NCBI RefSeq assembly: GCF_002209535.1 | Contig: NZ_NJIG01000008.1 | Span: 124,001-188,000 of the forward strand | Direction of reading: 5' to 3' | Source: Achromobacter marplatensis | GTDB lineage: Bacteria; Pseudomonadota; Gammaproteobacteria; Burkholderiales; Burkholderiaceae_B | DNA: 64,000 nt | Shown: positions 51,764 through 62,726 of the stretch, piece by piece | Layout: each line of letters opens with the position of its first letter | How positions within the stretch are numbered: the first letter of the stretch is position 1 | Made by a program: the position numbers and the translations under genes | Notes under the pieces: model-generated | Told to the model about the DNA's origin: nothing | The model's input: only the letters and a program-made list of their open reading frames with translations | Databases searched by the model: none

Positions 51764-54387
51764 CAGAAGCGGTAGCTGGCTTGCACCCAGATCTCGCGGC
51801 CGACTTGATAGGTGTTTCGGTTGATCGCCAGATTGGGGTTGGAGGCGGTGATGGCCGGCGTCTTGTTCAACACGTTCAGGACATCCAGCGTGAAAGCGAC
51901 GTTGCGCGCGAAGGTGGGCTCCCAGATCAGACGGGTGTCCCAGGTCCAGTACGACGCCAGCCGGGCGCTGCGGTAGCTTTGCAGTGACTCGGGACGCGGC
52001 CCGTATCCCACGTAGACGGACGACATGCGCGAACTGCGCCACTGGATGCTGTTGTCCCAGGTCAGCCCGCCTTTGGGCCAGATGCCGGTCAGCGACAACG
52101 AGGCTTTTTGGGGTTGGTAGAACGAGACGGGCGGACGGTCGATGGCGCGCATGCGCTCGCCGTCGTACAAGATGTATTCGTCCGGGTCGCGCGCATCGCC
52201 TTCATAGCCTTCGACCAGATCCGCGTTGACCTTGCGCTTCTGGTAGCTCCAGTCGGCACGTGCCGTCCAGCGGGTATCCATCAGGCGCCATGGCGTCAGC
52301 GTCCGCAGCGACAGGCTGATGGTGTCCGTGGTGGATTTGCCGTTGTTGAGGTAGCGGTAGCCCTGAATGCTGTCGCCGCTCTTGCTGACCTGATCGCGCC
52401 CGTTGCGGTGCACATAGGCCGCCAGCCCTTCCAGGCCGCCCATCCGCTGCCTGACCGACAGCGCCCATTCGTCGTCGTAAGGAGTGCGCAGGCCCTCATA
52501 GGAGGCGTAATAGGGCTTGGATCCGTCCGCCACCGGATTGCCGTAGCGGTCCAGCACCTGGCGCCGCAGCGTGTTGACGCGTTCTTCCAGCGCAATGTTC
52601 AGCACATCCGAACCGTAGTAGCGGGCCCAGCCGCCGCTGACCACGGTGTTGCCGTCGCCGAACGCATCCCAGTCCAGTCGGGTGCGCGGCGACACGTTGG
52701 TGTTGCCCAGGAAGGTTTCGCGGTCATAGCGCAAGGCGCCGGTCAAGGCTACGCGACCCAGCTCCACCCGATCCGACAGATAGACGGAGGCGGCGTTGTA
52801 TTTCGTTTCGACGGTTCCGCGCAGATAGTGCACCTTGCTGGCGTGGCGTTCAACGCCGTTGGGGGCATGCGTGGCAATGTACGAATAGGCGTCGCTGAAA
52901 CGTTCGAAATTCACGTCGACGCGTTGCAGGTCGACCCCGGCATACGGAGTATGGGTGAAGGCGCCGGTGCGGAGCGGGTCGAAGTCGATGCGGCCCTTCA
53001 GCGTCCAGGAGTCCTGTTCCTTTTGCTCTTTTCCAAAGCCCCCCGTCACGTATTGCGGGATCGACGGAAATTTGTGCGTGACCAGCGATGTTGCGTCAGA
53101 CGAGCGGTTGCTAAGCGCATTGTCCCAACCCGCCTGCACCGAGGCGCGGCCCCCCTGGAATGCGTGATCCAGGTTCCAGCCCACGCCGCGCGCGGCATGC
53201 GTGTTGTCCCATTGCGTGTCCCGGAACGTGTCGCTTGAAAGCGTCTCGCGGCGGTCGCTGTACTTCAGCGTCAGGTCGGAAATGGTGTCCGCCGTGGCCC
53301 GCACCGTGAACTTGCCCAGGAAGTTGTCGATGCGGTCGTCGTAGTTGTCTTCGCCCTGAGTGGGCTGGTCGCCATCCACGCCCATGTTCCAGCGCCGGAT
53401 GCTGGATTCGCGACGCGACATGCTCAGCACCGCGCCCGTCTTGTCATTGATGGCGATGTCGCCGATGGCGGTGTAGAAACGCTTCTTCCATTCCGGAGAG
53501 AACCCCGGCTTGCCCTGGCCCCAGCCGGTCTCGTCGCCTTCGGCGATTTTCTGCTGGGTCATCTTCGACGTGTTCCAGCGGTAGTCCAGTTGCAGATGGT
53601 TTTCGCCAGATGGCCGGCGCAGCCGCGCGTCCACCACGCCGCCGGTGAAGCGCCCATATTCCACAGGCACAAAGCTGTCCATCACTCGGACCTCGCCCAA
53701 TAGATTGGTATCGACGAAATAGGACTGCGAGTTGCTGGGAATGTTGGCGATCTGCAGGTTCAGGTTCTTGCTGGCCGGGTCGACGCGGTTGGTCGCGTCC
53801 ATCCCGTCGATCTGGAACAGGTTCTGATAGGGGCTGGAACCGTGGAAGGAAATGTCCTCCACATTCATCGAGCCGCGGTTCGTCGAACCATTGGCCGGGG
53901 CATTCGTGCGCACCGCGGGGTGGGTGGCCACCAGCGACGTCAGGTCCTGGTTGGCCGTAGGCGTGGTGGCGATCTCTTCTTGGGTATAGACGCGTTCATC
54001 GCTGTGTTCGCCGTACACCTTCACCGCGTCCAGGCGCAGCGCGGAAAACTGGTTCGTCTTGTCGACGTAGATGATGTAGCGGCCAGGGCCGTCGCCGCGT
54101 AGCGCCAGGCCTGACCCGCGCAGCAACTGATCCAGCGCGTCCAGCGGCGACAAGGTGCCCCGCAACGCGGGCGCCGATTTTCCCGCGACAGCGGCCGGCA
54201 CGAACGACACCTCCAGATTGGCCTGCTGCCCCAGGGCCAGCAAGGCGCTTCCCAGCGGCTGGGCGGGGATGTCGAAGGCAACCGGTGTGGCGCGGGTCTG
54301 GCTCAGCGCCGGGTTGGCTAGCGCCAGCGCTGCGCTCAACGCGATGGTTGCGGCGCGGAGGCGGCGCGTGGAAATGCGGGAAGACAT
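51763..54387 (-). CDS. TonB-dependent outer-membrane receptor with N-terminal signalling (STN) domain
   Basis: An 874-residue TonB-dependent transducer. After the signal peptide (LALANPALSQ, near residue 30) comes the STN/secretin-like signalling domain (FDIPAQPLGSALLALGQQAN), found in FecA-type receptors that talk to an anti-sigma factor. The plug (VEDISFHGSSPYQNLFQIDG) and a beta-barrel ending in YRF follow. Together with fecR- and fecI-like genes upstream, this is a cell-surface signalling set. The ligand is unknown; a siderophore, haem or another metal complex are all possible. The coupled dihaem peroxidase hints at a metal or redox-related ligand. Confidence 0.93.
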   Translation of the reverse strand: MSSRISTRRLRAATIALSAALALANPALSQTRATPVAFDIPAQPLGSALLALGQQANLEVSFVPAAVAGKSAPALRGTLSPLDALDQLLRGSGLALRGDGPGRYIIYVDKTNQFSALRLDAVKVYGEHSDERVYTQEEIATTPTANQDLTSLVATHPAVRTNAPANGSTNRGSMNVEDISFHGSSPYQNLFQIDGMDATNRVDPASKNLNLQIANIPSNSQSYFVDTNLLGEVRVMDSFVPVEYGRFTGGVVDARLRRPSGENHLQLDYRWNTSKMTQQKIAEGDETGWGQGKPGFSPEWKKRFYTAIGDIAINDKTGAVLSMSRRESSIRRWNMGVDGDQPTQGEDNYDDRIDNFLGKFTVRATADTISDLTLKYSDRRETLSSDTFRDTQWDNTHAARGVGWNLDHAFQGGRASVQAGWDNALSNRSSDATSLVTHKFPSIPQYVTGGFGKEQKEQDSWTLKGRIDFDPLRTGAFTHTPYAGVDLQRVDVNFERFSDAYSYIATHAPNGVERHASKVHYLRGTVETKYNAASVYLSDRVELGRVALTGALRYDRETFLGNTNVSPRTRLDWDAFGDGNTVVSGGWARYYGSDVLNIALEERVNTLRRQVLDRYGNPVADGSKPYYASYEGLRTPYDDEWALSVRQRMGGLEGLAAYVHRNGRDQVSKSGDSIQGYRYLNNGKSTTDTISLSLRTLTPWRLMDTRWTARADWSYQKRKVNADLVEGYEGDARDPDEYILYDGERMRAIDRPPVSFYQPQKASLSLTGIWPKGGLTWDNSIQWRSSRMSSVYVGYGPRPESLQSYRSARLASYWTWDTRLIWEPTFARNVAFTLDVLNVLNKTPAITASNPNLAINRNTYQVGREIWVQASYRF

Positions 54388-54509
54388 GCGTAAGTCCTAA
54401 GCAGTAATGTCAGCCGTAGGACGTCGGCACTGCCCAAACCCCTCATCAGTATGGCCATGAATAATTTATATCGATTCTCATTTACCGATTGAGTTCGGGC
54501 CGAATGCCT
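54388..54509 (-). promoter_or_regulatory. likely FecI-dependent promoter region of the receptor gene
   Basis: The 122-base gap between fecR and the receptor has an AT-rich stretch (54450-54485), read on the minus strand as AATGAGAATCGATATAAATT, with Fur-box-like half sites. It is the expected place for the sigma-factor-driven promoter of the receptor. Exact elements cannot be assigned. Confidence 0.4.
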
Positions 54510-55430
54510 TCATCGCAAGATCAGCAAACCCGGCAAGTCAGTCACGCGCACGGGGGTCTGCGCCAGCAGCAGTTCCAATGCCCGTTGCGGGTCGGCGACG
54601 AGCGCGGTGCCTGACACGCGTTGCGCCTTGGCCGTTTCACCAATCGCCAGGATGTGCTTGGCGCTGTAGCGCGCCAGCGCATCCGCCGCGGTCTGCAGCG
54701 GCACGTCGTCGAAGCTGAGCAGGCCTCGCGTCCAACCGGGCGACGCCGTGCCGGCCTCGGCTTCGCGTTTGACGCCTGCGGGCGTCACCTGCACCGTTTC
54801 GCCGGCGGATAAGGTCAGGCCTTGATCGTCTGCGCACGGCAGGCAGCGCACGGCAACCTGGTGCTCCTGCACCGCGACGCGAGTGTCGTCCTGGCCCAGT
54901 TCCACCGTGAAGCGCGTGCCCAGCGCAGTGGCGGAGGCCTCGCGCGTGATCACGGCGAACGGCGCCATGCCGGGTTGTCGCGGCGTCGGTTCGAACTGGG
55001 CGCGTCCGGCCAGCAAGCGAACCTGGCGACGGCCGTTGGCGTAGTCCAGCGCCAGCGCGCCGTGCGCATCCAGCACCACCGCCGAGCCATCCGGCAACGT
55101 GATGTGGCGTACCCTCGCATCGGCCCTGTAGTCGGCCTGCGGAAGGTCCGTGGACCCGAACCAGCCGGCGAATGCGGCCGTCAGCAGCGCCAGCAGGGCG
55201 GTGGCGCGCAGCTTGCGGGCAGGCCGGTTGGCAAGCTTGCCGCGATCGATCTCGCCCATGCGGCGCCACAGGCGCGACAAGCGGTCATACGCGGCCGCGT
55301 GCCGGGCATCGGCCTGATACCAGGCTTCGAACTCGGCATGGGCCGCGTCGTCCAGCCGCTGGCCGCTCTGGCGGATGACCCAGCGCGAGGCTTCTTCAAC
55401 GGGGTCGGGCGGGCGAACGCGCGTGGCCAT
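54510..55430 (-). CDS. FecR family anti-sigma regulator
   Basis: A 306-residue inner-membrane sensor that relays the receptor signal to the sigma factor. The cytoplasmic N-terminus has the DUF4880/FecR pattern (EEASRWVIRQSGQRLDDAAH, AYDRLSRLWRRM). It is followed by a single membrane segment (ALLALLTAAFAGWF, near 80) and a periplasmic FecR domain (ITLPDGSAVVLDAHGALALD, TVELGQDDTRVAV) with a C-terminal STN-like part. It overlaps fecI by one base. Confidence 0.93.
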   Translation of the reverse strand: MATRVRPPDPVEEASRWVIRQSGQRLDDAAHAEFEAWYQADARHAAAYDRLSRLWRRMGEIDRGKLANRPARKLRATALLALLTAAFAGWFGSTDLPQADYRADARVRHITLPDGSAVVLDAHGALALDYANGRRQVRLLAGRAQFEPTPRQPGMAPFAVITREASATALGTRFTVELGQDDTRVAVQEHQVAVRCLPCADDQGLTLSAGETVQVTPAGVKREAEAGTASPGWTRGLLSFDDVPLQTAADALARYSAKHILAIGETAKAQRVSGTALVADPQRALELLLAQTPVRVTDLPGLLILR

Positions 55431-55918
55431 CAGCCGGCCAGCGCCAGGTCGCAGGCCAGCAGGATGCGCATCATGTGCTTTTCAACGGCGCTGACGGATA
55501 TCGCGAAGCGCTCGGCGATGGCGCCGTAGGTCAGGCCTTCGTGGCGGTGCAGCACGAAGACGTCCAGGCTGCGGCGGGGCTGGGCGAGCAGGGCGGATTC
55601 CAGGCGGCGCAGGGTCTGGTGGGCGGAAGCTACGTCGAAGGTGTCGGCGGCATACGCCACGGGCAGCGCCGCCGCGTAGTCGGCGGTGGCAGAGAGCTCG
55701 CGCGTGCGGCGACGGTGCCAATCGGTCGCGATGTTTGCCGCCACCCGGAATACGTATGCCCGATCATTGTCGGGGCGGGTGCGGTCGTTGAATTCCGCCA
55801 GCTTGATCCAGGTGTCCTGTGCGCAGTCCTGGGCCACGTCGCGTGAGCCGGTGCGCATCGAGAGAAAGCCAAGCAGTTCGCGGTAGTGGCGGAGAAATAC
55901 GTCCGTAAGCGTAGACAT
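55430..55918 (-). CDS. FecI-type ECF sigma factor
   Basis: A 162-residue extracytoplasmic-function sigma factor of the iron-uptake (FecI) group. Region 2 is visible in FLSMRTGSRDVAQDCAQDTW, then RAYVFRVAANIATDWHRRR, and region 4 in LDVFVLHRHEGLTYGAIAER with FAISVSAVEKHM. It heads the fecI-fecR-receptor-peroxidase set and is preceded by a Fur-box-like sequence, so iron (Fur) probably controls sigma synthesis while the ligand controls sigma activity. Confidence 0.94.
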   Translation of the reverse strand: MSTLTDVFLRHYRELLGFLSMRTGSRDVAQDCAQDTWIKLAEFNDRTRPDNDRAYVFRVAANIATDWHRRRTRELSATADYAAALPVAYAADTFDVASAHQTLRRLESALLAQPRRSLDVFVLHRHEGLTYGAIAERFAISVSAVEKHMMRILLACDLALAG

Positions 55919-55965
55919 GTCGCTGGCGCCCGGCGCCAGATGGAGTCAATTTCGCGACGAAGTAT

Positions 55966-55987
55966 AAATGATAATGGTTATTATTAA
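55966..55987 (-). promoter_or_regulatory. Fur box upstream of the ECF sigma gene
   Basis: AAATGATAATGGTTATTATT (about 55967-55986) matches the Fur box pattern GATAATGATWATCATTATC at most positions. It stands in an AT-rich island upstream of the fecI start at 55918. Confidence 0.75.
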
Positions 55988-56041
55988 TAGGTAAGGGCGG
56001 AGGCTTGAGCAGCAGGACCGGCCCGCCGCTCAAGCGTCACG

Positions 56042-57976
56042 CTAGGCTTCGCTCTGGTCGATTTCTTCCAGGGAACCCTGGATCTCAAGCCATTGCTCTT
56101 CAAGCTCGTCGATGCGTTTGCCATGTTCGCCGTGTTCGGCCATGACCTTCTGGCGTTCCGCGCGGCGCGCGTCCGAATACAGGTCCGGGTCGGCGATGAC
56201 GGCGTCCAGCGCGTGGAGCTTGGTCCGCAGCTTTTCCATTTCGGATTCGACTTTGGCCAGCTTGGCTTCCAGCGGCTTGCGCAGGGCGGACAGGCGTTGC
56301 CGCTGCTCGGCTTCGGCCCGGCGTTGCGCCTTGCGGTCCACGACGGGTTCGCCGCCTTCGGCGCTTTCGCGTGCCGCTTCGGCACGTTCTCCGGCATTGC
56401 GGGCCGCCAGCCAATCGCGGTAGTCCTCAAGGTCACCGTCGAACTCGCGTACTGCGCCGTCCGCCACGATCCAGAAACTGTCCACGGTGGTGCGCAGCAG
56501 GTGCCGATCGTGCGACACCAACAGCATGCTGCCCCCGAAGTCGGCCAACGCGGCGGCGAGGGCTTCGCGGGTCTCAACGTCCAAGTGGTTGCTGGGTTCG
56601 TCCAGCAGCAGCAGGTTGGGCTTTTGCCAGACGATCAGCGACAGCGCCAGCCGCGCCTTCTCGCCGCCCGACATTGGCCCGACCTTGCTGGTGACCGTGT
56701 CGCCCGAAAAACCGAAGCCGCCCAGGTAGTTGCGCAGTTCTTGCTCGCGGGTCTCCGGCGCCAGACGGGCCAGATGCGCGATGGGCGTGCTGTCCACGTC
56801 CAGCATGTCCAGCTGATGCTGGTGGAAGTAGCCGATGGCCAGTCCGCGCGAGGCGCGGCGTTCGCCCGCCTGCACGGGAATCTCTTCGGCCAGCGTCTTG
56901 ATCAGCGTGCTCTTGCCTGCGCCGTTGGCGCCCAGCACGCCGACGCGGCTGCCGGCACGCACCATCAGGGTTACATCGCGCAGGATGGGAACGGCATTAC
57001 CCGCTGCGTCCGTGTACCCGGCGGACAGGTGTTCCAGCGTCAGCAAGGGGTCCGGCACCTGGTCGGGCGACGGGATGCGGATGTCGATGCCCGCTTCGGC
57101 ATGCAAGGGCGCCAGCACCTGCATGCGGGCCAGCGCCTTGACGCGGCTTTGCGCCTGCTTGGCCTTGGACGCCTTGGCTTTGAATCGGTCAATGAAGCCT
57201 TGCAGGCGAGCCGTCTCGCGGGTCTGGCGTTCGTAGGCGATATTGGTCTGGCGCAGGCGCTCGGCGCGTTGCGTCAGGAAGTCGCCATAGCCGCCACGGT
57301 AACGCACCAGCTTGGCGTGGTCGAAGTGCAGGATCGACTTGGCCACCGCATCCAGGAATTCGGTGTCGTGGGAGATCAGCATGACGGTGCCCGGATAGGC
57401 GGCCAGCCATTTCTCCAGCCACAGCATCGCGTCCAGATCCAGGTGGTTCGTGGGTTCGTCCAGCAGCAGCAATTCGGACGGCGCCATCAGCGCGCTAGCC
57501 AGAGCCAGGCGCATGCGCCAGCCGCCGGAAAAGCTCTCTACCGGCTGCATCCACTCGTTCGGCTTGAAGCCCAGGCCGGCCAACAGCTGTTCGGCGCGCG
57601 AGGCCGCGCTCCAGGCGCCGGCTTCCACCAGCGCCGCCTCGACTTCTGCAATCTGCGTGCCCTGGTCGTCCGTCAGCGTAGCGCGGCGCGCCTGCAATTC
57701 GCGCAGGTGCGTGTCGCCGTCGATGACGAATTCACGGGCGGGGCGGTCGTCGGCATCCAGTTCCTGCTTGACGCTGGCGATGCGCCAGCCGACGGGCAAA
57801 TTCACGGTGCCGGCGTCCAGGTCCAGGGCGCCCGTCAGCAGGGCGAACAGCGAGGACTTGCCTGCGCCGTTCTTGCCCACGATGCCGACGCGTTCGCCCG
57901 GATGAACAACGAATTCAGCGCCGTCCAACAGCACTTTCGTGCCGCGGCGCAGGGTCAATCCAGTAGCGCGTATCAC
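56042..57976 (-). CDS. ABC-F family ATPase (YheS-like)
   Basis: ABC-F proteins have two ATPase domains without membrane parts and act on ribosomes. The 644-residue protein has Walker A motifs GKNGAGKSS and GANGAGKST, two signatures (FSGGWRMRLALASALM and MSGGEKARLALSLIV), Walker B LLLLDEPTNHLDLD and LLLLDEPSNHLDVE, the inter-domain linker of charged helices, and a C-terminal coiled coil rich in Glu and Lys. Length and domain pattern resemble E. coli YheS. The start is GTG 57976, overlapping the prmB stop (GTGA). A longer open frame to 58501 lies over prmB and is false. Confidence 0.92.
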   Translation of the reverse strand: MIRATGLTLRRGTKVLLDGAEFVVHPGERVGIVGKNGAGKSSLFALLTGALDLDAGTVNLPVGWRIASVKQELDADDRPAREFVIDGDTHLRELQARRATLTDDQGTQIAEVEAALVEAGAWSAASRAEQLLAGLGFKPNEWMQPVESFSGGWRMRLALASALMAPSELLLLDEPTNHLDLDAMLWLEKWLAAYPGTVMLISHDTEFLDAVAKSILHFDHAKLVRYRGGYGDFLTQRAERLRQTNIAYERQTRETARLQGFIDRFKAKASKAKQAQSRVKALARMQVLAPLHAEAGIDIRIPSPDQVPDPLLTLEHLSAGYTDAAGNAVPILRDVTLMVRAGSRVGVLGANGAGKSTLIKTLAEEIPVQAGERRASRGLAIGYFHQHQLDMLDVDSTPIAHLARLAPETREQELRNYLGGFGFSGDTVTSKVGPMSGGEKARLALSLIVWQKPNLLLLDEPSNHLDVETREALAAALADFGGSMLLVSHDRHLLRTTVDSFWIVADGAVREFDGDLEDYRDWLAARNAGERAEAARESAEGGEPVVDRKAQRRAEAEQRQRLSALRKPLEAKLAKVESEMEKLRTKLHALDAVIADPDLYSDARRAERQKVMAEHGEHGKRIDELEEQWLEIQGSLEEIDQSEA

Positions 57977-58869
57977 AGGGTAAGTTGCTCTCGGGTAAGC
58001 AGCAGAAGCTGGTCCGATGCCTCTTCCGTATCCAGCCACACGGGGGATAGCTGCGGGAAGGCGGCTTCGAAGAAGTCGCGTTCGTGGCCGATCTCCAGCA
58101 CGATCACGCCGTCTTGCGTCAGGTACTGGGGAGCCGCCGCCAGAATGCGCCGCACCAGATCCATGCCGTCTTCGCCGCCGGCCAGGGCCAGGTGCGGTTC
58201 GTGACGGTATTCCTGCGGCAGCACGTCCATGGATCCGCTGTTCACATAAGGCGGATTGCAGATGATGACGTCGTACTGGCGTGCCGGCAGGCTGTCGAAC
58301 AGATTGCTTTCGTGCAGGTCCAGCCGGTCTTGCAGGCCGTAGTCGTCCACGTTGCGGCGGGCGACTTCCAGCGCGTCGGCCGACACGTCCACCGCGTCCA
58401 CGTGGGCGTAGGGGAAGGCCAGGGCCGACAGGATGGCCAGGCAGCCGGAACCGGTGCACATGTCCAGCACGTTTTCCACCGCCAGCGCGTCCTGCACCCA
58501 CGGCGACAAGCCCTGGTCCAGCAGTTCGGCGATGGGCGAGCGCGGCACGATGACGCGCTTGTCCACGTAGAAACGATGGCCACGCAACCAGGCCTCGTTG
58601 GTGAGGTAGGCGGCGGGCACCCGCTCGGTCACTCGGCGTTCCAGCAGGTCCAGCACGCGGTCGCGCTCTTCGCGCACCACGCGGGCGTCCAGGAACGGTT
58701 CCAGCGTGTCCAGCGGCAAGTGCAGGGCGTGCAGCGTCAGGTAGACCGCCTCGTCCCAGGCGTTGTCGCTGCCGTGTCCCAGCGCCACCTGGGCGCTGTT
58801 CAGACGCGACACCCCATAACGGATAAGGTCACGCAGGGTCAGCAGTTCTTGGCGGGCAGATTGATACAT
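57973..58869 (-). CDS. prmB: Ribosomal protein L3 N5-glutamine methyltransferase PrmB
   Basis: PrmB methylates a glutamine of ribosomal protein uL3 using SAM. The 298-residue protein has the HemK-type N-domain (LTLRDLIRYGVSRLNSAQVA), the SAM-binding loop VLDMCTGSGCLAILSAL (near 140) and the catalytic NPPY motif (DVIICNPPYVNSGSMD). These match PrmB rather than PrmC in length and in the N-terminal helix region. It overlaps the ABC-F gene by four bases, so two ribosome-related proteins are coupled. Upstream is the dap cluster, separated by a terminator. Confidence 0.93.
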   Translation of the reverse strand: MYQSARQELLTLRDLIRYGVSRLNSAQVALGHGSDNAWDEAVYLTLHALHLPLDTLEPFLDARVVREERDRVLDLLERRVTERVPAAYLTNEAWLRGHRFYVDKRVIVPRSPIAELLDQGLSPWVQDALAVENVLDMCTGSGCLAILSALAFPYAHVDAVDVSADALEVARRNVDDYGLQDRLDLHESNLFDSLPARQYDVIICNPPYVNSGSMDVLPQEYRHEPHLALAGGEDGMDLVRRILAAAPQYLTQDGVIVLEIGHERDFFEAAFPQLSPVWLDTEEASDQLLLLTREQLTL

Positions 58870-58920
58870 AGTTAGACCTTTATCCCAACCGGGCGTTTCC
58901 CCGCAGGGCTATTCCAAGGG

Positions 58921-58950
58921 GAAAAAGCCCCCCTTTTGGGGGGCTGGGAC
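58921..58950 (-). terminator. rho-independent terminator after dapE
   Basis: On the minus strand AGCCCCCC-AAAA-GGGGGGCT is followed by T5 (58922-58945). It lies just past the dapE stop and separates the dap operon from prmB. Confidence 0.88.
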
Positions 58951-60929
<1,979 letters not shown>

Positions 60930-60954
60930 AGCGGCTCAGCTTTTTAAAGGTTGA

Positions 60955-62151
60955 TCAAACAGAAGTATGTACAAAATGGGCGATGCGCTCGGCTGCCTGC
61001 ACGCAGTCAGCCAAAGGCGCCACCAACGCAATACGGATGCGGCCGTGGCCGGGATTCACGCCATGCGCTTCCCGCGCCAGGAAACTGCCCGGCAGAACGG
61101 TAACACCGGTACGGCCGTAAAGGTCGCGGACAAACGCCGTATCCGCTCCCGGCGTGGCCGCCCAGAGGTAGAACGAGGCTTGCGGGCGCGACACGTCCAG
61201 CACGTTTTCAAGAATGGGCACGACCGCGTCGAACTTTTCGCGGTACAGGCGCCGGTTGTCCTTCACGTGCGCCTCGTCCGACCAGGCAGCGACGCTGGCT
61301 GCGGAAACCAGCGGGCTCATCGCACTGCCATGATACGTGCGATACAGCAGGAAGCGGCCAATCAGCGCCGCGTCGCCCGCCACGAAACCCGACCGCAGGC
61401 CAGGCACGTTGGACCGCTTGGACAGGCTGGAGAACGCCACCAGGTTGCGGTAGTCGTCCCGGCCCAGGCGGCGCGCCGCCTGCAGGCTGCCCAGGGGCGG
61501 GTTGCCTTCGTCCAGGTAGATCTCGGAATAGCACTCGTCAGACGCGATGACGAAGCCGTAGCGGTCGGACAGCTTGAAGAGCGTCTCCCATTCGTCCAGC
61601 GCCATGACGTTGCCGGCCGGGTTGCCGGGCGAGCACACGAACACGAGCCGCGTCTTTTTCCAGACCTCGTCGGGCACGTGGCTCCAGTCGCTGGAAAAAT
61701 TGCGCAGCGGATCGGCGTTGACGAAGTAGGGCGTGGCGCCCGCCAGCAGCGTGGCGCCTTCATAGATCTGATAGAACGGGTTGGGGCAGATGACCACCGA
61801 ACCCGCCGACGGGTCGATCACCGTCTGCGTAAAGGCGAACAGCGCTTCGCGCGACCCCAGCGCCGGCAGCACCTGCGTGTCGGCATCGGGGGCGGGGATG
61901 CTGTAGCGGCGGGCCAGCCAGCCCGAAATCGCCTGGCGCAGCGCCAGGTCGCCCTTGGTGGACGGGTACACGGACAGGCCGCCCATGTGGTCGCGGATTG
62001 CCTGCGCGATACGTTCCGGCGCGGCGTGCTTGGGCTCGCCGATCGACAGATTGATGGGCGTCAGGCCGTCCGGCTGCGTGCTGGCGGAAGCCAGCAACGC
62101 CCGCAGTTTTTCGAACGGGTAGGGGTGTAAAGCATCGAGGCGCGGATTCAT
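60955..62151 (-). CDS. dapC: Succinyldiaminopimelate aminotransferase
   Basis: DapC aminates N-succinyl-2-amino-6-ketopimelate, the step between DapD and DapE. The 398-residue class I PLP enzyme has the N-terminal LHPYPFEKLRALL, INLSIGEPKHAAPERI, the Asn and Tyr region CPNPFYQIYEGATLLAGA, SPGNPAGNV, and the PLP-binding Lys in AFSSLSKRSNVPGLRSGFVA. ATG 62151 is used; the longer frame runs across the tRNA gene. It leads the dapC-dapD-dapE operon with gaps of about 26 bases or less. Confidence 0.94.
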   Translation of the reverse strand: MNPRLDALHPYPFEKLRALLASASTQPDGLTPINLSIGEPKHAAPERIAQAIRDHMGGLSVYPSTKGDLALRQAISGWLARRYSIPAPDADTQVLPALGSREALFAFTQTVIDPSAGSVVICPNPFYQIYEGATLLAGATPYFVNADPLRNFSSDWSHVPDEVWKKTRLVFVCSPGNPAGNVMALDEWETLFKLSDRYGFVIASDECYSEIYLDEGNPPLGSLQAARRLGRDDYRNLVAFSSLSKRSNVPGLRSGFVAGDAALIGRFLLYRTYHGSAMSPLVSAASVAAWSDEAHVKDNRRLYREKFDAVVPILENVLDVSRPQASFYLWAATPGADTAFVRDLYGRTGVTVLPGSFLAREAHGVNPGHGRIRIALVAPLADCVQAAERIAHFVHTSV

Positions 62152-62198
62152 GACGCAAGATTTTAACAAGCAAGCTACAATAGCGGGCTTGACCTTTA

Positions 62199-62285
62199 GC
62201 GAAGGTGGCGAAATTGGTAGACGCACCAGGTTTAGGTCCTGACGCCGTAACAGGTGTAGGGGTTCGAGTCCCCTCCTTCGCACCA
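62199..62285 (+). tRNA. tRNA-Leu, anticodon UAG
   Basis: The 87-base gene has acceptor stem GCGAAGG/CCTTCGC, a D-loop with GGTAGACGC, anticodon loop TTTAGGT (anticodon TAG, reads CUA), a long variable arm (CGCCGTAACAGGTG), a T arm with GGTTCGAGTC, and an encoded CCA end (62283-62285). The anticodon stem has one mismatch at its outer pair. It is divergent from dapC. tRNA-Leu genes are common integration sites, and the genes right of it look less typical than the rest. Confidence 0.95.
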
Positions 62286-62297
62286 TACAACTGAGAT

Positions 62298-62333
62298 CCG
62301 TTGACCCCTGTAATGGGGCTTTCAAATCAACGG
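62298..62333 (+). other. nested hairpin after the tRNA
   Basis: CCGTTGA (62298-62304) pairs with TCAACGG (62327-62333), and inside it CCCC pairs with GGGG around TGTAAT. It lies 12 bases after the tRNA end and may be its terminator or processing signal. Confidence 0.4.
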
Positions 62334-62354
62334 TTTAGCGGGAAAGTGGGCGTT

Positions 62355-62707
62355 TGGCTGACTGCCAGAAAACAAGAATTCGCGGTCTCCAGCCCCATCC
62401 CCGCCCCAAACCAGGTCCTCTCCGAGGCGCCGCCTCAGGCTCCGCCCGCCGAACAGCCCAAGTACGGTCCGCCCGTCGCGATGCAGAGATCATCGATATC
62501 GCACCACGGGCCCGTGGCCTGTATGCGGTCGACAAGCGTTGCAAAAATACAGCGCCGACAATACAGCACGGAGAGTTCCTGCACACCTTCCCCACCCGTT
62601 TTACCGACCTGCACAAGTATTGCGGTGCGCGCGCGTGCCTGACTCAATGCGACGGCCCGCTCAAGTTTCCGCCCCGGTTGCCGTTAATGCCGATACAGCT
62701 TGCATAA
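62355..62707 (+). pseudogene. probable frameshifted gene fragment
   Basis: Two different frames look protein-like in sequence. From about 62355 to 62475 one frame reads AVSSPIPAPNQVLSEAPPQA. From about 62475 to 62707 another reads DAEIIDIAPRARGLYAVDKR, then HGEFLHTFPTRFTDLHKYCG, and closes with a TAA. Joining them requires a shift near 62475. No standalone reading gives a convincing protein with a start. I do not recognise the family. It may be a broken 3' end of a larger gene or a sequencing slip. The rest of the 441-base gap to 62727 contains only the tRNA-proximal hairpin. Confidence 0.4.
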
Positions 62708-62726
62708 GCCACCGGAAAACCGCGCC

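Noticed and set aside
51764..52042. N-terminal extension of the dihaem peroxidase
   Set aside because: It overlaps the TonB receptor's 3' end out of frame, and the signal peptide begins at ATG 51763.
57977..58501. N-terminal extension of the ABC-F gene
   Set aside because: It overlaps prmB on the same strand in another frame, and the ABC-F domain begins properly at GTG 57976.
62152..62325. N-terminal extension of dapC
   Set aside because: It would read through the tRNA-Leu gene antisense; ATG 62151 starts exactly at the family's conserved N-terminus.
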